NCBI GenBank assembly: GCA_008360975.2
Contig: CM039180.1
Coordinates: 12,367,122-12,431,121 of the forward strand
DNA length: 64,000 nt
Direction of reading: 5' to 3'
Source: Lichenostomus cassidix
Lineage: Eukaryota; Chordata; Aves; Passeriformes; Meliphagidae
Below, piece by piece: positions 50,843-64,000 of this stretch. The translations under genes were made by a program, and so were the position numbers. The notes beneath the pieces were generated by a model that saw nothing but the letters and a program-made list of their open reading frames with translations, was not told where the DNA came from and did no database searches. How positions within the stretch are numbered: position 1 is the first letter of the stretch; each line of letters starts with the position of its first letter.

Positions 50843-53800
50843 ATTTTTATATAAATCAACATTTTAATGTCCTTTCCAAACCCATTGTGCCAGGTGCTCC
50901 CTCCACCTCGGGGTGGAGAGGCACTTCACTATGATTCAGCTTTTACAGTCTAGTTAATACATCCAACCTTCCAATAGAGTAAAGGCAGTAAGATCCTAAT
51001 CACAGACTTTGTGATGCTACATACTAAGAAAATGCAATTTATCCTTGAGGTGACAAAGAACAATGTGAATTTCATATTTAATTCAATTAATTTGAAAACA
51101 GAAGTACAAAAAAACCCTTTTATTTGAGTCAAATTTCCCTGGTCCAGAATTTTGTTTTCCAAATTAAAAAAAAAAAATCAAGAAAAAAGGCAGATTTATT
51201 TCCAAGTAAGGTTTCATTCTACAAAAGCTGCATTTTCTATTATAAATCATTCCTCCTGGAACTGTTTCTATTCCATTTCCTAGAGAGCAAAGGGGCACTT
51301 TGCCTCTACTTGAGTGTATTGTAATGCCTCCTTATGACTTTTTTTTTTTCTCTTTCACATCTGACATATTTTTCCTTATTGCTATCCCTGAAATAAACAT
51401 GACTAAACACAGTTTTCCTGTGAGCTCACATACAAAAGTAGTTTGGGAAATGTATTCATTTTGCTGTTTACATTATTCTGTCAAAACCAGGGAGAACTTG
51501 GCAGTTTCTCAAGTTGAAGAACAAAGTCAAAATGAAACCAAGCTACCATTAGGCAGCACCTCTGAGCACACTGCTGTAGAGCTGCAGGACTTGTCTCAGA
51601 GTTCAACATGAGATCTCCCTCCAAAAGCCCTTGGAAAAAAGCCATATTATATATATTGTATATTAGGTGATTTATGCTGGTTTTAGACTTCCACTTTCTC
51701 ACTCAAGGACAACTTCCATGTCCCTCATCTTTGTAATGAGACAGAATGTGCAACCTCCTCTCCTTTGCATTCCCACAGGCCTCCAAGGCCAAGGAGAAAT
51801 ATGTGCTACAGAGACAAGTTACATCTAACTATCTCAGAGTCAGACAGCAAAAAATTCCAGCCATTTAAGTCAAGAAAACACTCTTGGAATTGATATTTTT
51901 GGATGCACAGCAGGGTATTAACCTGTAGCATTGTTGTGCTCATCCTCTTCCCTGTTAAACTTCAAATTTGCTTTTTGCAGCAACCCAAATTCTGCTTTGT
52001 ACTACAGAGAAGCACTATGCAAAAGGGAAAAGCACTGCATCAAAGCCAGATTTCTACCTTGGACCACGGCAAATTGCTTGGCAGTGCTTTTATAATAGTC
52101 GAGGCATTCTCAGGCAGCTGGACCTCATTACATGCAATGGTGCTTTAGCCATTAACTTCAGAGAGATCAGGATAAAGCACTAAATGCAATGAAGATAATT
52201 TAAAGCATGCTAAGCAAGGAAATGAAATAGTGTGGAGCACTGCTAATGCTGTATGCTAAGCTTCCTGGTGAGTGCTGGAAGGCCATGTTTGCTTTGGGAC
52301 AGATGCTCCTAGAGAGTTTTTGTTGTCCTTCCAGCCCGGTGGGGCATTTCAATGCCACAGCAGAATGAACAGCTGAAAGATGAAGTCCATCCCTCCCTCC
52401 CTCTTCACTGGACCAGTCCCAGGGGAGGAAATACTCCAGGGAGAGCACTGTTGCAGAAAGTAGCTTCTGGGGAACAAAAAAGTAGTTAAGAATTTGTCTG
52501 CATAGGATTTGCTGATTTGTTGTGAGTTTTAACAGCACTGGTGCTGAAAATTGGAAGATAAATGATAAATAAGATAAAGATAAATTTGGGGATAAGACCA
52601 TACTTAGAGCTGAGTCTCAAATAGATCTGTGGCTTTCCATAAAGATCTTTATGTTTCACACACCACCAGTAAACACATGAGGCCATCTCACCACTACAGT
52701 TGGGTGTTTTGATCCATTTGTGGTTCAGCAGCCACATGCCAACATGCCAGTCAGGGCTATCCCACCTCCCCAGAGATACCAACCCTCATTCTTCAGCTTT
52801 TTCATGTAATTTGTTCACTGTGGACTAACACAGCTAGAACCTGGTCCAAGTTTAATCTCAGACTAGCTCCAGGACTTGCACAGTCTCAATCCTTCCCCCA
52901 GATAAAAGCAGGAATCTGCTTTTCTAAGGAAATGCATAAGTGCTGCCAAGAACAAATTTCAGCTTTCATCCTACAGAGGTTGTACAAATTTTAACTGAGC
53001 CATATTTCTGTGAAAGGTGCACTTAAAGAGAACTTTAACAGCTGCTCTCAGACTTTAGGTGATTAATTTTGAAGTAGGTTCCATGAAAGAATGAACAATA
53101 ACAGCCGAAGGTTGAGGCATTAATATTAACCTGTAATAAAAGGAATGATGTTTAAACCATTCCTAGAAATAAAAGATGAGTACCTGGTCCTAGAGTGCTG
53201 GAAGAAGCACATAGCTTAAATTATATCCAATCAGGCAAAATACAGATATTAAACATTTATGAGCAGCTCTGATATATTCTGAATTAATCAGTTCTGCACA
53301 TTTAAATGTTTTAATATTTAATGCTGCTACCTCAACAGTCCTGAAGAAATATTAAACTTTTGTATAGGCCTTTAAAAGGAATAGCAAGAGATTTAACTAC
53401 ACAAAATCTGAATTGTGGCTGTAGGTTTTGCGCTGTGCCATGTTTTGCGGAGAACCATGATTATAATGTATTGAACTGCAACTGAAATTCTGAACATTTT
53501 CACCACAGATGAAACAGAAATAAGGACAGTAATAACACAAGTAACAATTATTAAGCCGGGGTAAGTACATGTCCAATCTGATTAAGTCTCCTAGGCATGA
53601 TGGATTACTCATGAAGGCTTACTAATATCATACTTTCGTGAAATCTCTCAGATGAGTGTAAATGGCATGCTAAAGGCATTTTAGACATTGCAAGGTATTA
53701 GTGTTAGTGTGTTAGTAAAGTAAATCTTCTCCAAAACACCAGCTGTGGTAAGCAAAATATATATATAGACACAGATATTTAGCTGTCCACAAATTCTCTC

Positions 53801-56800
53801 ACTGTAAAAAGCAAGCACTCCGAAATCTTTTTTTCACTGCTGTCAATAATGGTAATTTTAAATACAAGAACTGTATACTAATTTATGAGTAGTTTTAAAA
53901 TACAGTGTTTAAAATCATATTAAAGTTGAAAATGAGGATATGAAGACCTTCTTAGAAGAGAGTGAGTCATATTACGCTCATTCCATTATTAAAATGTTTG
54001 CTTTGATTGTAAACATATTTCTGAGATTCTCTGCTTTATTACCTCTGAATAAAGTAAAAATTACTTGGAAAATTCCAAGATAAAACACTACAACAACCCA
54101 CTACAAAACTGTCGAAGTTGGATGGAAATTGTAAGAGGACGACAAACAGCATAAAGCCTCTATGAACACATGCTCATTTCCACATCACTTTGACTGACAG
54201 CTTGGAGTTCACACTCTGCAACACCTGAACTCCCACCCATCCCATTGCCCCTTGTCAGTCAGTGTAAATTCAATACATCTCTCCCATTCTGCACAGTTTT
54301 ACCTGCATTTTCATTACAGACTACAAAACTGAATTTACCAGTGGTATTAAGTTTATAGCATGGCGATTTCAAAGAGAACCGTAACAATCAGTAATACCTT
54401 ATAACTGAAGCTATAGCACATAAAAATCAGTATTTGTAGTTCATTAGCCAAGACACAGCCTGGCTCCCATATCAGTTATTTTTAAAAACAAGAAACTCAA
54501 CAAAAACTGCCCCCAAAACAACAAAAAGCACAATCAGGAAGAGGTCTCAAACCTTTACTCTCCACTTATTTTTGAGGAAAAATACACATCATCCATTACA
54601 TCCTTTACCTTTCTGGTAACCAAATCTGCCACAAATGCTCACACACAGCAAAAGGAACAGAGGTGCCCCAGTTCAGTCCTCACACCACTCTGTGGTCCTG
54701 CTAACCCACACTCATCCCTAAAAACCTCAGATGTTCCACATGCACAAAGCCCTGCCCCAGAGATTACCCTTTTCTGATTTCACAATATTGCTGGCAAGTG
54801 AACTCCAAAAGTGGCAATAATTCTGTCCTTTAGTGAGATGCTTGTAAGCAGCAGCCAGAGTCCTTTACAGAACCAGTTAAAAGAAAACCCTGTCCTTCAC
54901 TTTCACTGCTGAACATCATTGTCCAAGAACAAATACAGATAAATGAAACTATTGCAGGCAGTTGTTTTGTGAAGGGTCATATTTCTATGAAAAACAGAGT
55001 GGAAACTGTGGGGAAGTTAAGAGAAAAGGCATGAACAAAACTGAGGACACAATCTGAGCACAGCTGTGAGACCAAAACACTCAGCTGGTGGCAAGGCCCT
55101 GTGATGGCCAAAGAGCCTCTCTCATGTTGCTCAAGGAAATCACTCAGAGATCATCTCATGTCCCCATACATTCAAGGAAACAAGACTTTGTTAAGATTAA
55201 GGAAGAAATTATCAAAGAAAAAAATGGGAGTTACCAATTTCTTTTCTTACTGCAAGTGATTAACATGATCCTGAAAAGGAGAAATCTCAGTTGGATCTAC
55301 TATCGATAGATTACAACCATTGCATCAAAAAGGTGCAAGTAACAGACAAGTCACAGACACTGAAGTGACCTTCGACCAAGAGTTCAGAAAGAGTTTAAAA
55401 CCAAACCAAAATGATGAAAAAAAGCTGGCATAAAATAATTTCTAGAAACTTTTGAGGTTTTGCCAGAAAAGTCAGAGAGTCCCTTACAGATAGATGGGAT
55501 TTTTTCTGAGACAGCCATGGCAGACTTGGGGAATTTCAGCCCAGAATGGTGAATTAATTAACCAATTAAGCAGCCTGACCTGACTGCACAGACTAAGTTT
55601 CTCCCAAAAACAGGCCAGTGGGAAAATCTGGACTAACATGAAATATGCTAAGAAAGAGAAACTCTAACACAGGCCTGAACAAATGAGCAATCACACTAAG
55701 AAAGAGATAAATAGTTACATCCCCCCCCGCCATTCCTATAGAACACAGATACTTACAGAAGTGAATTTGGACTCACAGAACCATGCCAGAGAAAAGGAAG
55801 TTTCCCAGTATGTAACATGGACTACAAATGAAAGGATAGCGGATACTGGTTTGGACATCACTATTTCTTCAGTAGGCATAGGAAAAAGGGTAAGAAGTGA
55901 ATCCCTAATTGGCTGTGTATATTGATGACAAGGCTGGGGAGACAACTTGTCCCCTTGAAATGCAGGAAAATTAGTTTTGTTTGAAAGTGATAGAAATTTG
56001 AGACAGAGATTCAGACAATAAAGAAATCACACAATCTGCTACCTTCTTCAGATTTAAAAAGGGCAAAACAATGTTATTGTCTTATAAGCGTTTGGAGGGT
56101 TTTAACATTAAAAATTAAGTGCATTAGGATGTAGCTTCTCATTGGCCATTGTGAGTGGTACTCTCGTGCCTCCCTGGGCAGAAACACAAAGGCAGTGAGA
56201 AAGGACAAAGAGTCACTAACCCCCTCCAGAGGCCCCAGATCTCAGGGGAATCTCAGCTGCTAAAATTTCAGGGCATTTGAGACAGCAGTCCATCCATTTG
56301 CAAACTGTTACTAGAAAGCTACAGATAATAAAGATAATAGTGAAAATAAAGTTGAGAACTCTGGTTGTAAAGGTCAAACATGAGATGCAGTAATGTTACT
56401 GTGGAAAAGCTGTAAGGACAAAGGAGGGTCTCTGCCCAGTGATTTTGCATTTAGCAAAGAGAAGCAAATGCTTTGTGAGCATTAGGATTCACTCTCCAAA
56501 CCAACAATCATAAATAAGAAATTATATTGCAATGGCTCACACTACAAGGATAACCTGTGGACAAGAAGTATGGAGAATCCACTTTCTCTGAGGCACAGAG
56601 AGCTAGATGAAGATATTTTAAAGACTTACTACCTTTTATCATGGTTAAGCACCATAGATGTTTTAGCAGATTCACCGTGTTCTTCCTAAACTGACCTGGA
56701 GAGTGGTAAGCAGCCAGCAGAAGCAGATCCAGGTGGCAAGGGGAGCACAGCTTTATCAAATACATTAATCCTGACCAATTTATATTAATGGAGGTTGCTT

Positions 56801-58618
56801 TTTGTGTGAGGGGTTAAATAAGCAGTCTTTTCTGGCCAGATTGCTGTATCTAGGGGGTATCTTAAGGCAGGGACTGGCAGAAATTAAATTAAGGGAGAAT
56901 GGAAAGTGGCTGATGTGCATATATATAAAATAAATATAAAGGACAAATACAGAAATAAATATCACATACATAGCACAGCAAAGACACACCTATGCCATTC
57001 CAGTGATTTATGCATAACTAAGTTTCTTGCTTGCAAAACAAATTCCTTCAAACTTGTCACAGATTTAATCATGAAGTGGAAGAAACCTGCAAGTCCCAGA
57101 AGGCAGTCTCAGAGTTACACACATACAGAACCACACAATTTTAAACTACTGATCTGAAACCTAACTTTCTTTCAGCAAATGAAAATCCTTTTTCAAATTG
57201 GCCAGTAATTAGAAATAGCGATACATAAATCTGCCAAACATCTGCGCACCATTTTAATGAAAGCAAACCTTTAATAAACACTGATCTAACAGGTGAGGTT
57301 TTTGGAAAGTTATAAGCAAATTCAACGAGGCATTTGAAATGAAAATATCTTCAAGTTACAGCTTGAGCACAGTGTAGATCCTTCTGTGCTATGGGGGGTC
57401 TAGGAAATAATACAAGTTGCAAAATTGTAAAACATATTGGGATGGCAGGTGCTGCTGTTCATTGTTATGCTAAAAAACTCCTAACAATCATCTATAGCAA
57501 TTGCAGCTGTCTTTCTTTTACCAATGTATAATAATTATCCAACTGATTAGCAAATGTAACCACCTGCAGTTAACTGGTTTACTGGTTTATCTACTTTCAA
57601 GGACGAAATGTCTTTGAAAATTAGGCAAGTTAGTGCTAAAACTAAACTGCCTTTTTAAAGTTTCGTACCGAAAGAGTATTTCAAATGGCTGTGGAATTAT
57701 CTGCGCTTTGGTACAAGTGCTCAGAAAATGGTTTGTATAAAATGCGAAAAAGCATCCTAAAAACAGCTTCAACAGATTTAAAACACCAGGTAGGTCAGAC
57801 ACTATTCTATGAAAGAAAACTATTACAACCACATTTATATTACTAGATATATCCATCTCACTACAGGCACCTAGGGATCTCAGAGAACACATTTAAATAT
57901 ATACAGCCATTACATGAGATTAAGTTCTCATCCTCTCTCTCTCCACTTGCCTCAGTGATTGTAATCTTACTTCATATAGGAAAAAGCCATTCCTCTTCAG
58001 TATTCTTCAGCTGGGCCTGTAAAACTCTACTCAGCCACTTGCCCAGGGCCATTTGACAGCTGAGTAAAATATTATTATTTCGTTTCATTAACATAAGTCA
58101 TCATGGTAAAGGATAAGGAAGATAAAATTTCTATCTAAACTTTCAGTTTTTCATGACAATTTTGATTGGGGTGATCCTCCTCTTCCACTTAATCTCATCA
58201 GAGAACTAAATATTTTAAAATATGTGCAAATTATGTCAGTGTCCTCCTATGAGATACACAACTGTTACACTTTTGGACACAAATTTTCATCAATGACTTC
58301 AATGTCTCTTTTCGGTATTATTGGCTTCAAGGTAATTTGTAGATCACACAAATCTTCCTCTTTCCTTGTCCCATCTTAGCTTTCTATGTGTTCCATCAGA
58401 ACAGACTCACTTTGAAATCTGCAAATCCATTTACCTACCCTTTTAGCTTCCTTTTAAACCTGAACATTAGTTTTTTTCACTCCTTTTCTGCTTCCTCTCA
58501 TCCAAGAGAAAAAAGTCCAGCAAGGAACACTTGGGTAAGTCTCATTTCCATAGAGAAAACAGCATAACAGAATCACAAGTGCATTTCCCCAACATGTCTC
58601 TGCCCTAGGGTGCAACAG

Positions 58619-58623
58619 AGAGG
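58619..58623. repeat. Left target-site duplication of the 58624-59137 LTR
   Basis: AGAGG here is repeated at 59138-59142 immediately after the LTR. Such short direct repeats are made by retroviral integration. Confidence 0.65.
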
Positions 58624-59137
58624 TATTTATTCTATTCCCACCTCCACCAGCTGTGGGCCATTAGCTGTTATCTCCTGCTATGACTCACCCCTGATAACTG
58701 TTAATGAGCAATCAAGAACCAACCACATGACTCATGGAATTATCTCATCCTATTGTGAGATGCTCCACCCAGGAGGGAGGAGCCAAGCATTCCCACCTGA
58801 TATAACCTGGCCTTGGAACTGCCCACGTTACCCCTGTCTACTGGGTTCCCAGAGGACAAGAGCTACCACTGGACCTTCAGGTAGAGACCAGACCTTCTAC
58901 AGCACCATGGCTTCAGCTGAACTACCTCACGTGGACTGCTACCACCACCTTGACTAACAGGATGTCAGGTTGTATCTGACTCTGTCAGTGGTTTTTTTCT
59001 TGTATTATTGCATTTATTTTAAATTTTCCTATTAAATTATAATCCTGACTTGTGATCTCCTACTGGTTTGTTTTCAAACTAATACAGTCTCTCATTAACT
59101 GTTGATCCCACCAGCTGATTTCAGCTAAACACAACCA
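58624..59137 (+). mobile_element. Solo LTR of a second avian endogenous retrovirus family, with target-site duplication
   Basis: This 514-bp element is flanked by a direct repeat AGAGG (58619-58623 and 59138-59142); the match extends to AGAGGTA if the first element bases are counted. It has a TATAA box at 58801-58805 and an ATTAAA polyadenylation signal at 59031-59036. It also has a T-rich stretch before the signal and a terminal segment ending in AACACAACCA. This layout (U3 with TATA, R, U5) and the wording match LTRs familiar from songbird genomes. The first base pair reads TA rather than TG, which fits decay. No internal retroviral genes are present, so it arose by recombination between two LTRs. 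The 115-codon frame over it is a shadow. A 5-bp duplication would suit an ERVL-type integrase, but the family is uncertain. Confidence 0.8.
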
Positions 59138-59142
59138 AGAGG
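59138..59142. repeat. Right target-site duplication of the 58624-59137 LTR
   Basis: This AGAGG is the partner of the copy at 58619-58623. The next two bases, TA, also match the start of the element. Confidence 0.65.
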
Positions 59143-62100
59143 TAAACATCTGAAAACTACTGCTTCTCTAAAGCCTCTGAAAAATCAGTACTCCAAGAAA
59201 GATGCCACTTCATTCCCCTCCCTGTTTGGTCACTCCAGGGCTCTAAGTCTTTGATAGTCCAGTTAGAAAGATCTAAAATCTGAATTTTGCAAAGATTTGA
59301 GCACCAGGATTCCCATTAAGTTCATCTGCACTCATGCATGCTGGAAACCCTTGAATACCTCATCAGTACATGCAATAGGTATTTAGAATCTGAGGCAGTC
59401 CATATCAAGCCTGATGTCTTGGAAACTGAGAGGAGTTCTGGCAGGAACAGAGAAGGAAATTGAACCACAGCTTTGAGTAACGTTAGAGCAGAAAAGGATA
59501 ACTACAGACATAAGTGCTAAGAAAAGGAACTCTCTGTCCCCAACCCAATCACTTCCATTGCTGGGCTAGTCTCTCTGTCACCTTTGACATTCTGCGTGGT
59601 TTCTCTAACCCATTTTTTTAAACAATTTAAAAATACTTTTTGAAATTTAATGTGCAACAATGTAATAATGTGTATATTAATTGCAGCAACAGGGGGTATA
59701 TTTAAAGCAAGACTTTATCAATACAAATTTGCCATTCCGAATTTAATTATGAAAGTAAGGAAATACGTCTTAAACATTAAATTTTCCACTGACCATGGAC
59801 AAATACATATTTAATCATCCAATAATGATTAATAGCAAAATTTTGTTTCTAAAAATCTGCAATTTTTATGGTGCATGTTCTTGGGATTTCTATTCACATG
59901 AAAACCTTACTGCTCCCATCAAATCTGCACTTATTTGTGTGTAAATGTTGTTGAAAGACCAGGTGGCAAATCTGCTAAGAAAGTGAAATTTTGCAAAGAG
60001 GAAATTTTTACTTAGGAATTTTTGGGGGTCCTTTAAAGGAGAGCAAGGAGTAGACATAACAGATACTTGAAGCATCCAATCTTCTTGGCACCTTTTCCAT
60101 CTTGTCCTCTCATTGAACCAACATACTCTCTTTTCCTGTTTTCTCTTCCTCAGCAAAGCCCTTTCTTGCCCTCCAAGAAGAGGCAGCCTGGGGGAGCCCT
60201 GTGCCCTCTGAGCCCAGCTGCCTGAAGGATGGAGCAGGAGCTGGAGCAGCACACAAGCACCTCTTGGCATCACACAAACCTCCAGCACCAACCAGAACGG
60301 ACACAAAGCAATGTTAAAGAGCCACTTCCTGCCTGCTCATCACGGCACACCTTCTGAAGGTGTTGGAAACACTTCTACAAAGTTGCCATTTGAAATGTGT
60401 CTGGTCTCTGCCTGCACTTAGAGTAAGTTGATGTGTCAGTTGGAGGCTGGCATTAATAATTTTTAGATGATTGGGTTCAAATCCTCTAATCAGCTTACCA
60501 TCCAAATAATTGAGCTGTGTGTTGGGGAAGGCCCTTTGAGGCGTGAGTGAAGACATTCTTCCTCAAGCCCTGGAGCAAAATTAGAGCTGTCATTTCCAGC
60601 CTCCCCACGTTGCCTGCACCTTCCTGCTTCAGCCAGCCAGAAGCTTCTTCATGTGCCTGAGTGTCCTGACCCCCAGCTCCCCACCACATCTGTAGCTAAG
60701 AGAAATACAAGGCAGCACCTTTGTTTTTCTAAGAAATATTTATCTACTCCTATACATGCAGATTTAAAGCTAGGATTCAGATACATAGTTTCCTTTTATT
60801 TTATTGAAATTTATAACCCTCACCAAACTACCCACCAGCAACTCTATGAAAATACAGGAGACACACTGTGATCGTCATAGCGGAAGCCTAACTCAGAAGT
60901 TTTCTAAATAGCAAGGAAAACATATACATTAGTATGGGATACAGTAATGCATGCAGAGTAAAATTTTCTACTTGCACAGGCAGCCCATAATGGGCTTTAA
61001 AACAAGGGCAGCATCCTGTGCTGTGATTGCCTCCCATGCTGTCCTTGCTTAAAGGGAACAAATTACTGTTTTCCAATAGGGAGTGCTGGAGCTGGCAGCT
61101 GTATCATCCCTTTCCGGCCAGCCCACCTGGTGTAAAACCCCCTCAGGAGGGTGAACACCAATTTACACACAAAAAACAGCACTAACAAAGTTTGCCCTTT
61201 CCCCCTGAGCCCACACCTCCCCTGTCTATGCCACCCAGGACACCTGCCTGCTCCATCTTCCTTTCACAGCCCTCCTGCATTTCCAACAGATAAAGGAGGA
61301 ATGCATTGGGATCTCTGTTTTCCTCTTCACTCACAAGCTAGCATGGCCTGGATTTTATATCTTCCCTTTATTATCTTCTTCCCTTATTTCCTAGCTCTCT
61401 GTAATTACATATTGGGACATCAAATGGTGAAGCAGGGACTGCTTTTGAAGGCTTTTATAATTAGCTTTTCTATTGTGTCCTCTAATACCTCCTCTGGCTT
61501 TAGACTTACTTTTTTCTGTTCACAACCTCCTGAACATATGGCAGTAAATATGCAGCATGCTGTGAGCTTCACCTGGAGTCTACTTACAATATATCTGCAA
61601 TGTAAATAACAGACTTCGTGTCAGTCAATTAATCACACACCAGTGCTTGGCAGAGGGCAGGCAGATTGCAGGAAGGGAAATTGGAAAGTGGTGTCTTGAT
61701 CAGCATTGGACTTCAAGTATTAAATATTTCCTAAGTTGGCATATTTCTCTGGCATCACTGCATTTACCTAAAAATATTCTGTTATGATTGCATTGGAATT
61801 AATTCAAGGCCAAATTCTCCACTCACAAAGCCCATTTTGGTAACATTTCACCCATTGGAATAATGATTTCATTTCCACAGAACATGACCCAAATGCAAAT
61901 TTCACACAGAAATTAAATTAAATTAAATTTAAAGTGATCCCAGGATGATGCACAAAATTAAAATATTGCCATTTCAGTAAAAGTGTTTCTTTCTGGTAAA
62001 ACAAATTCAAATTAATTATGTTACAGATGTGTTTTATTCTTGTTTTTGCAATCATGCATTTGAGCAAGACAAAGTACTTTGTTTACCTGATTCACTTTAT

Positions 62101-64000
62101 TTAACTCAAGGGATTCATAAGGATATCATCAATTATAGTCATAAACACATCATTTTATGCTTTAAAAAAAGGAGTCTATTCCATTAGAGCTCTTCTAATC
62201 TGAAGATCTCAAAGGATTTTCTGTACTACATTAGAATCCTTGTCATTCCCATGGAGGACAAGTGAAAATATAGAAATAAATCATCTAACATTTAAACACA
62301 CTTGAATAGAGCACAGCATGGAAGTTAAAATCTCATGGGAAGAATTTTCCTAATAACAATAAAAATCTCATTGAAGGTAAAGGAAGCCTATTTATGGCTG
62401 AGATTGTCCCACATCTCACTGTTCCTGGCCCTGAACTCACCTCTCAGGGCTGGTGCCTGGGAAGGGCTTTGGCCCAAGGCTAGCTTCAGGCAAGGGGACA
62501 AACAAGTGCCCTCAGCCACCTTCCACCCAGCTCACACCACTGCAGTTCAGCCCTGCAGGTCTTCAAAGGCTTTGTGTTGTTGCCTTCATCCTGCTTCTTC
62601 TGAGAATTTATTCCCAAAGGGATCACTGTGCTCTTTCTTTGTAGCTGTCCTTTACAGAAAGCTTCTCTTCATTCGAGAGATGAAGAAAAACTTCCGGGTC
62701 TGGATCAACCTTTGGCTTAAAAGCCCCTGACCTCTGATGGTCACCAGAAGAACTGGTTGTGTGTCCAGGACTACAAATTATCTTCTAGATGACTAGAAAC
62801 CCAAACCCCACTGCTGCTCCCAACGGCTGCTGGTGCTGGGGCACCCCTGTTCCCCTGGGGGCCCCGCTGCCCCTCATCTGTGCCCATCCCAGTGGAGAGG
62901 CCTCTCTCCTCATCACTGCCCACCTCTGCTCACCCAGGCCAGGGCCACACATCCCCAGGCCATCCTGACCACGAACTCAGCCCCAGGACAGCCATGCTCT
63001 GGTGCCCAGCACCCTGTGGCAGTAGTGGTTTTTATTTTCAGCAGGGAAATGAAAACTCTTCTCAGTGGGGATCATTCCCTCATTGCTGCATTCCCCAGTG
63101 CCTGCAGGGTATAGCAGAGTCTTACTAAAGAATTTCAGTGCCTGTGGCATGGGCAGGACCCCTCTCTCTATGTGTTTTCCTATGGCTAATAAGTAGCTGA
63201 GCTCACCTGACTGACTTCAGTTTTAGTGATGGCATGACCCTGGGTCTTTTTACTCTGCTGGCTACCAATTTCCATCAAGCTTTCAGATCTCTCACATCTT
63301 TGAGGCTTGTACCCCTGTTAGTTCAATTAACCAACGTTAACCATCACATTCCAAAGGGAGGAGGACAGACAATGCACTGACAGTGTCCTAGGAAAGAGTC
63401 CATTAATTTTCTTCAGGGACAAATACATTTATTTGCAAGCATAAGCATGCAGAAAAGGCAACCACACCACATCAGTGTAAAAAACATTTATTTAGCATAT
63501 TGGTCTACAGCATCTTGTTATGCCACAATAACAGCACCAAAGCAACAGAGGCAAAAAATACATATAGGGACATTTAGCATATACAGCCCCAGGTGGGCCC
63601 AGGCTCTATACTCAGCTTCCAGCCTCAAAAGAGGGACATGCAATTTGTGTCCCCAGCTTGTCCCAAGGGACAGGATGGCTCAGGCAGCCCTTCCCCTTAG
63701 CACTGACCAGCTCATGGGGAAGTAGGGCAGACAATTCAAAGGATCTCAGCCCAGGCCAGACCTGACATCCCTTCCAGGCCAAGTGCTGCCAGTGCCGGGC
63801 AGGTGGATGTGCTGCTGGCAGCCAGAGGGACTCAGGGCTGGCACTGCTCCCCATGGGCTCCTGAGCAACCCATGAGTGCAAAAGCCACACAGCTAGAAGT
63901 CAACAGACCTAGCAGTCCATAACTCCATGATTTGCCCTCTGAAGTGCAAGCGTTTAGCTCTGACCCCCAGAGCACATTGGGCGCCTGCAGATTCCCTGGC
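59143..64000. other. Intron 1 interval with two GC-rich patches, no gene recognised
   Basis: Patches at about 62800-63110 and 63580-63890 are GC-rich and C/G-biased but CpG-poor. The stretch at 63430-63500 contains two TTTATTT words, which read as AATAAA-type signals on the minus strand just downstream (in that sense) of the 63580-63890 patch. This could mark the 3' end of an unknown minus-strand transcript, but no coding frame supports it. Confidence 0.4.
61910..61933. repeat. (AAATT)n microsatellite
   Basis: Four to five AAATT-type pentamers in a row, ending in TTTAAAG. Confidence 0.8.

Larger units (their letters stand above)
46166..58618. other. Intron 1 interval, nothing recognised beyond simple repeats
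   Basis: Holds the 18-bp duplication at 49503-49538, the C11 tract at 50832 and scattered short AT runs. Small open frames in all phases show no recognisable protein. Confidence 0.5.
36162..64000 (-). other. RELN: RELN intron 1 (3' part only)
   Basis: This is sequence upstream, in the gene's sense, of exon 2. It runs to the window edge with no sign of exon 1: there is no signal-peptide coding frame and no CpG-rich promoter island. At least 27.8 kb of intron 1 is present. It holds CR1 fragments at 36750-37160, 42129-42495 and 45936-46165, a solo LTR at 58624-59137, and some CpG-poor GC-rich patches. A separate nested gene is not excluded, but I see no support for one. Confidence 0.85.

Noticed and set aside
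58610..58957. 115-codon plus-strand frame
   Set aside because: It falls almost wholly inside the solo LTR and does not resemble a retroviral or host protein.
61151..61609. 152-codon plus-strand frame with hydrophobic stretches
   Set aside because: The hydrophobic stretches come from pyrimidine-rich intron sequence. No family is recognised.
1..64000. CRISPR arrays, tRNA or rRNA genes, bacterial operons or phage-like modules
   Set aside because: No regularly spaced repeats, no cloverleaf or rRNA wording and no dense coding. The exons, CR1 copies and LTRs show a vertebrate intronic region.

Overview
This is eukaryotic, almost certainly avian, genomic DNA. The evidence is two coding exons that read as reelin (RELN), several CR1 LINE copies (one ending in the tandem ATTCTGTG octamers typical of avian CR1), and two solo LTRs that resemble endogenous-retrovirus LTRs known from songbird and other bird genomes. 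The order of bird cannot be fixed from the sequence alone, although the LTRs favour a passerine. There is no prokaryotic gene layout, CRISPR array, operon or recognisable RNA gene.

The whole window lies inside one gene, RELN, on the minus strand. From high to low coordinates it holds part of intron 1 (64000 to 36162), exon 2 (36161-36051, 111 bp), all of intron 2 (36050-3574, about 32.5 kb), exon 3 (3573-3438, 136 bp) and part of intron 3 (3437 to 1). The two exons join in frame across a split glycine codon. Together they encode 82 consecutive residues of the N-terminal reeler domain of this large secreted neuronal-migration glycoprotein. Exon 1 (signal peptide) would lie beyond 64000 and exon 4 before position 1.

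The introns hold decayed transposable elements. Plus-strand CR1 copies lie at about 19690-21007, 21405-22010 (an older type), 36750-37160 and 45936-46165. Minus-strand CR1 copies lie at about 28112-28670 and 42129-42495. Solo LTRs lie at 12392-12943 and 58624-59137, the second with matching target-site duplications. A few microsatellites and homopolymer tracts are present, and the rest is unremarkable AT-rich intronic sequence. Nearly all open reading frames of 60-170 codons in the window are chance frames in introns or shadows of repeats.

I found no undescribed biological system. The points most worth a second look are an 18-bp perfect palindrome carrying two branch-point-like motifs just upstream of the exon 3 acceptor, a CR1 copy that keeps a piece of ORF1 (SGNH/esterase block I) but has lost most of its reverse transcriptase, and a few unexplained GC-rich islands in intron 1.
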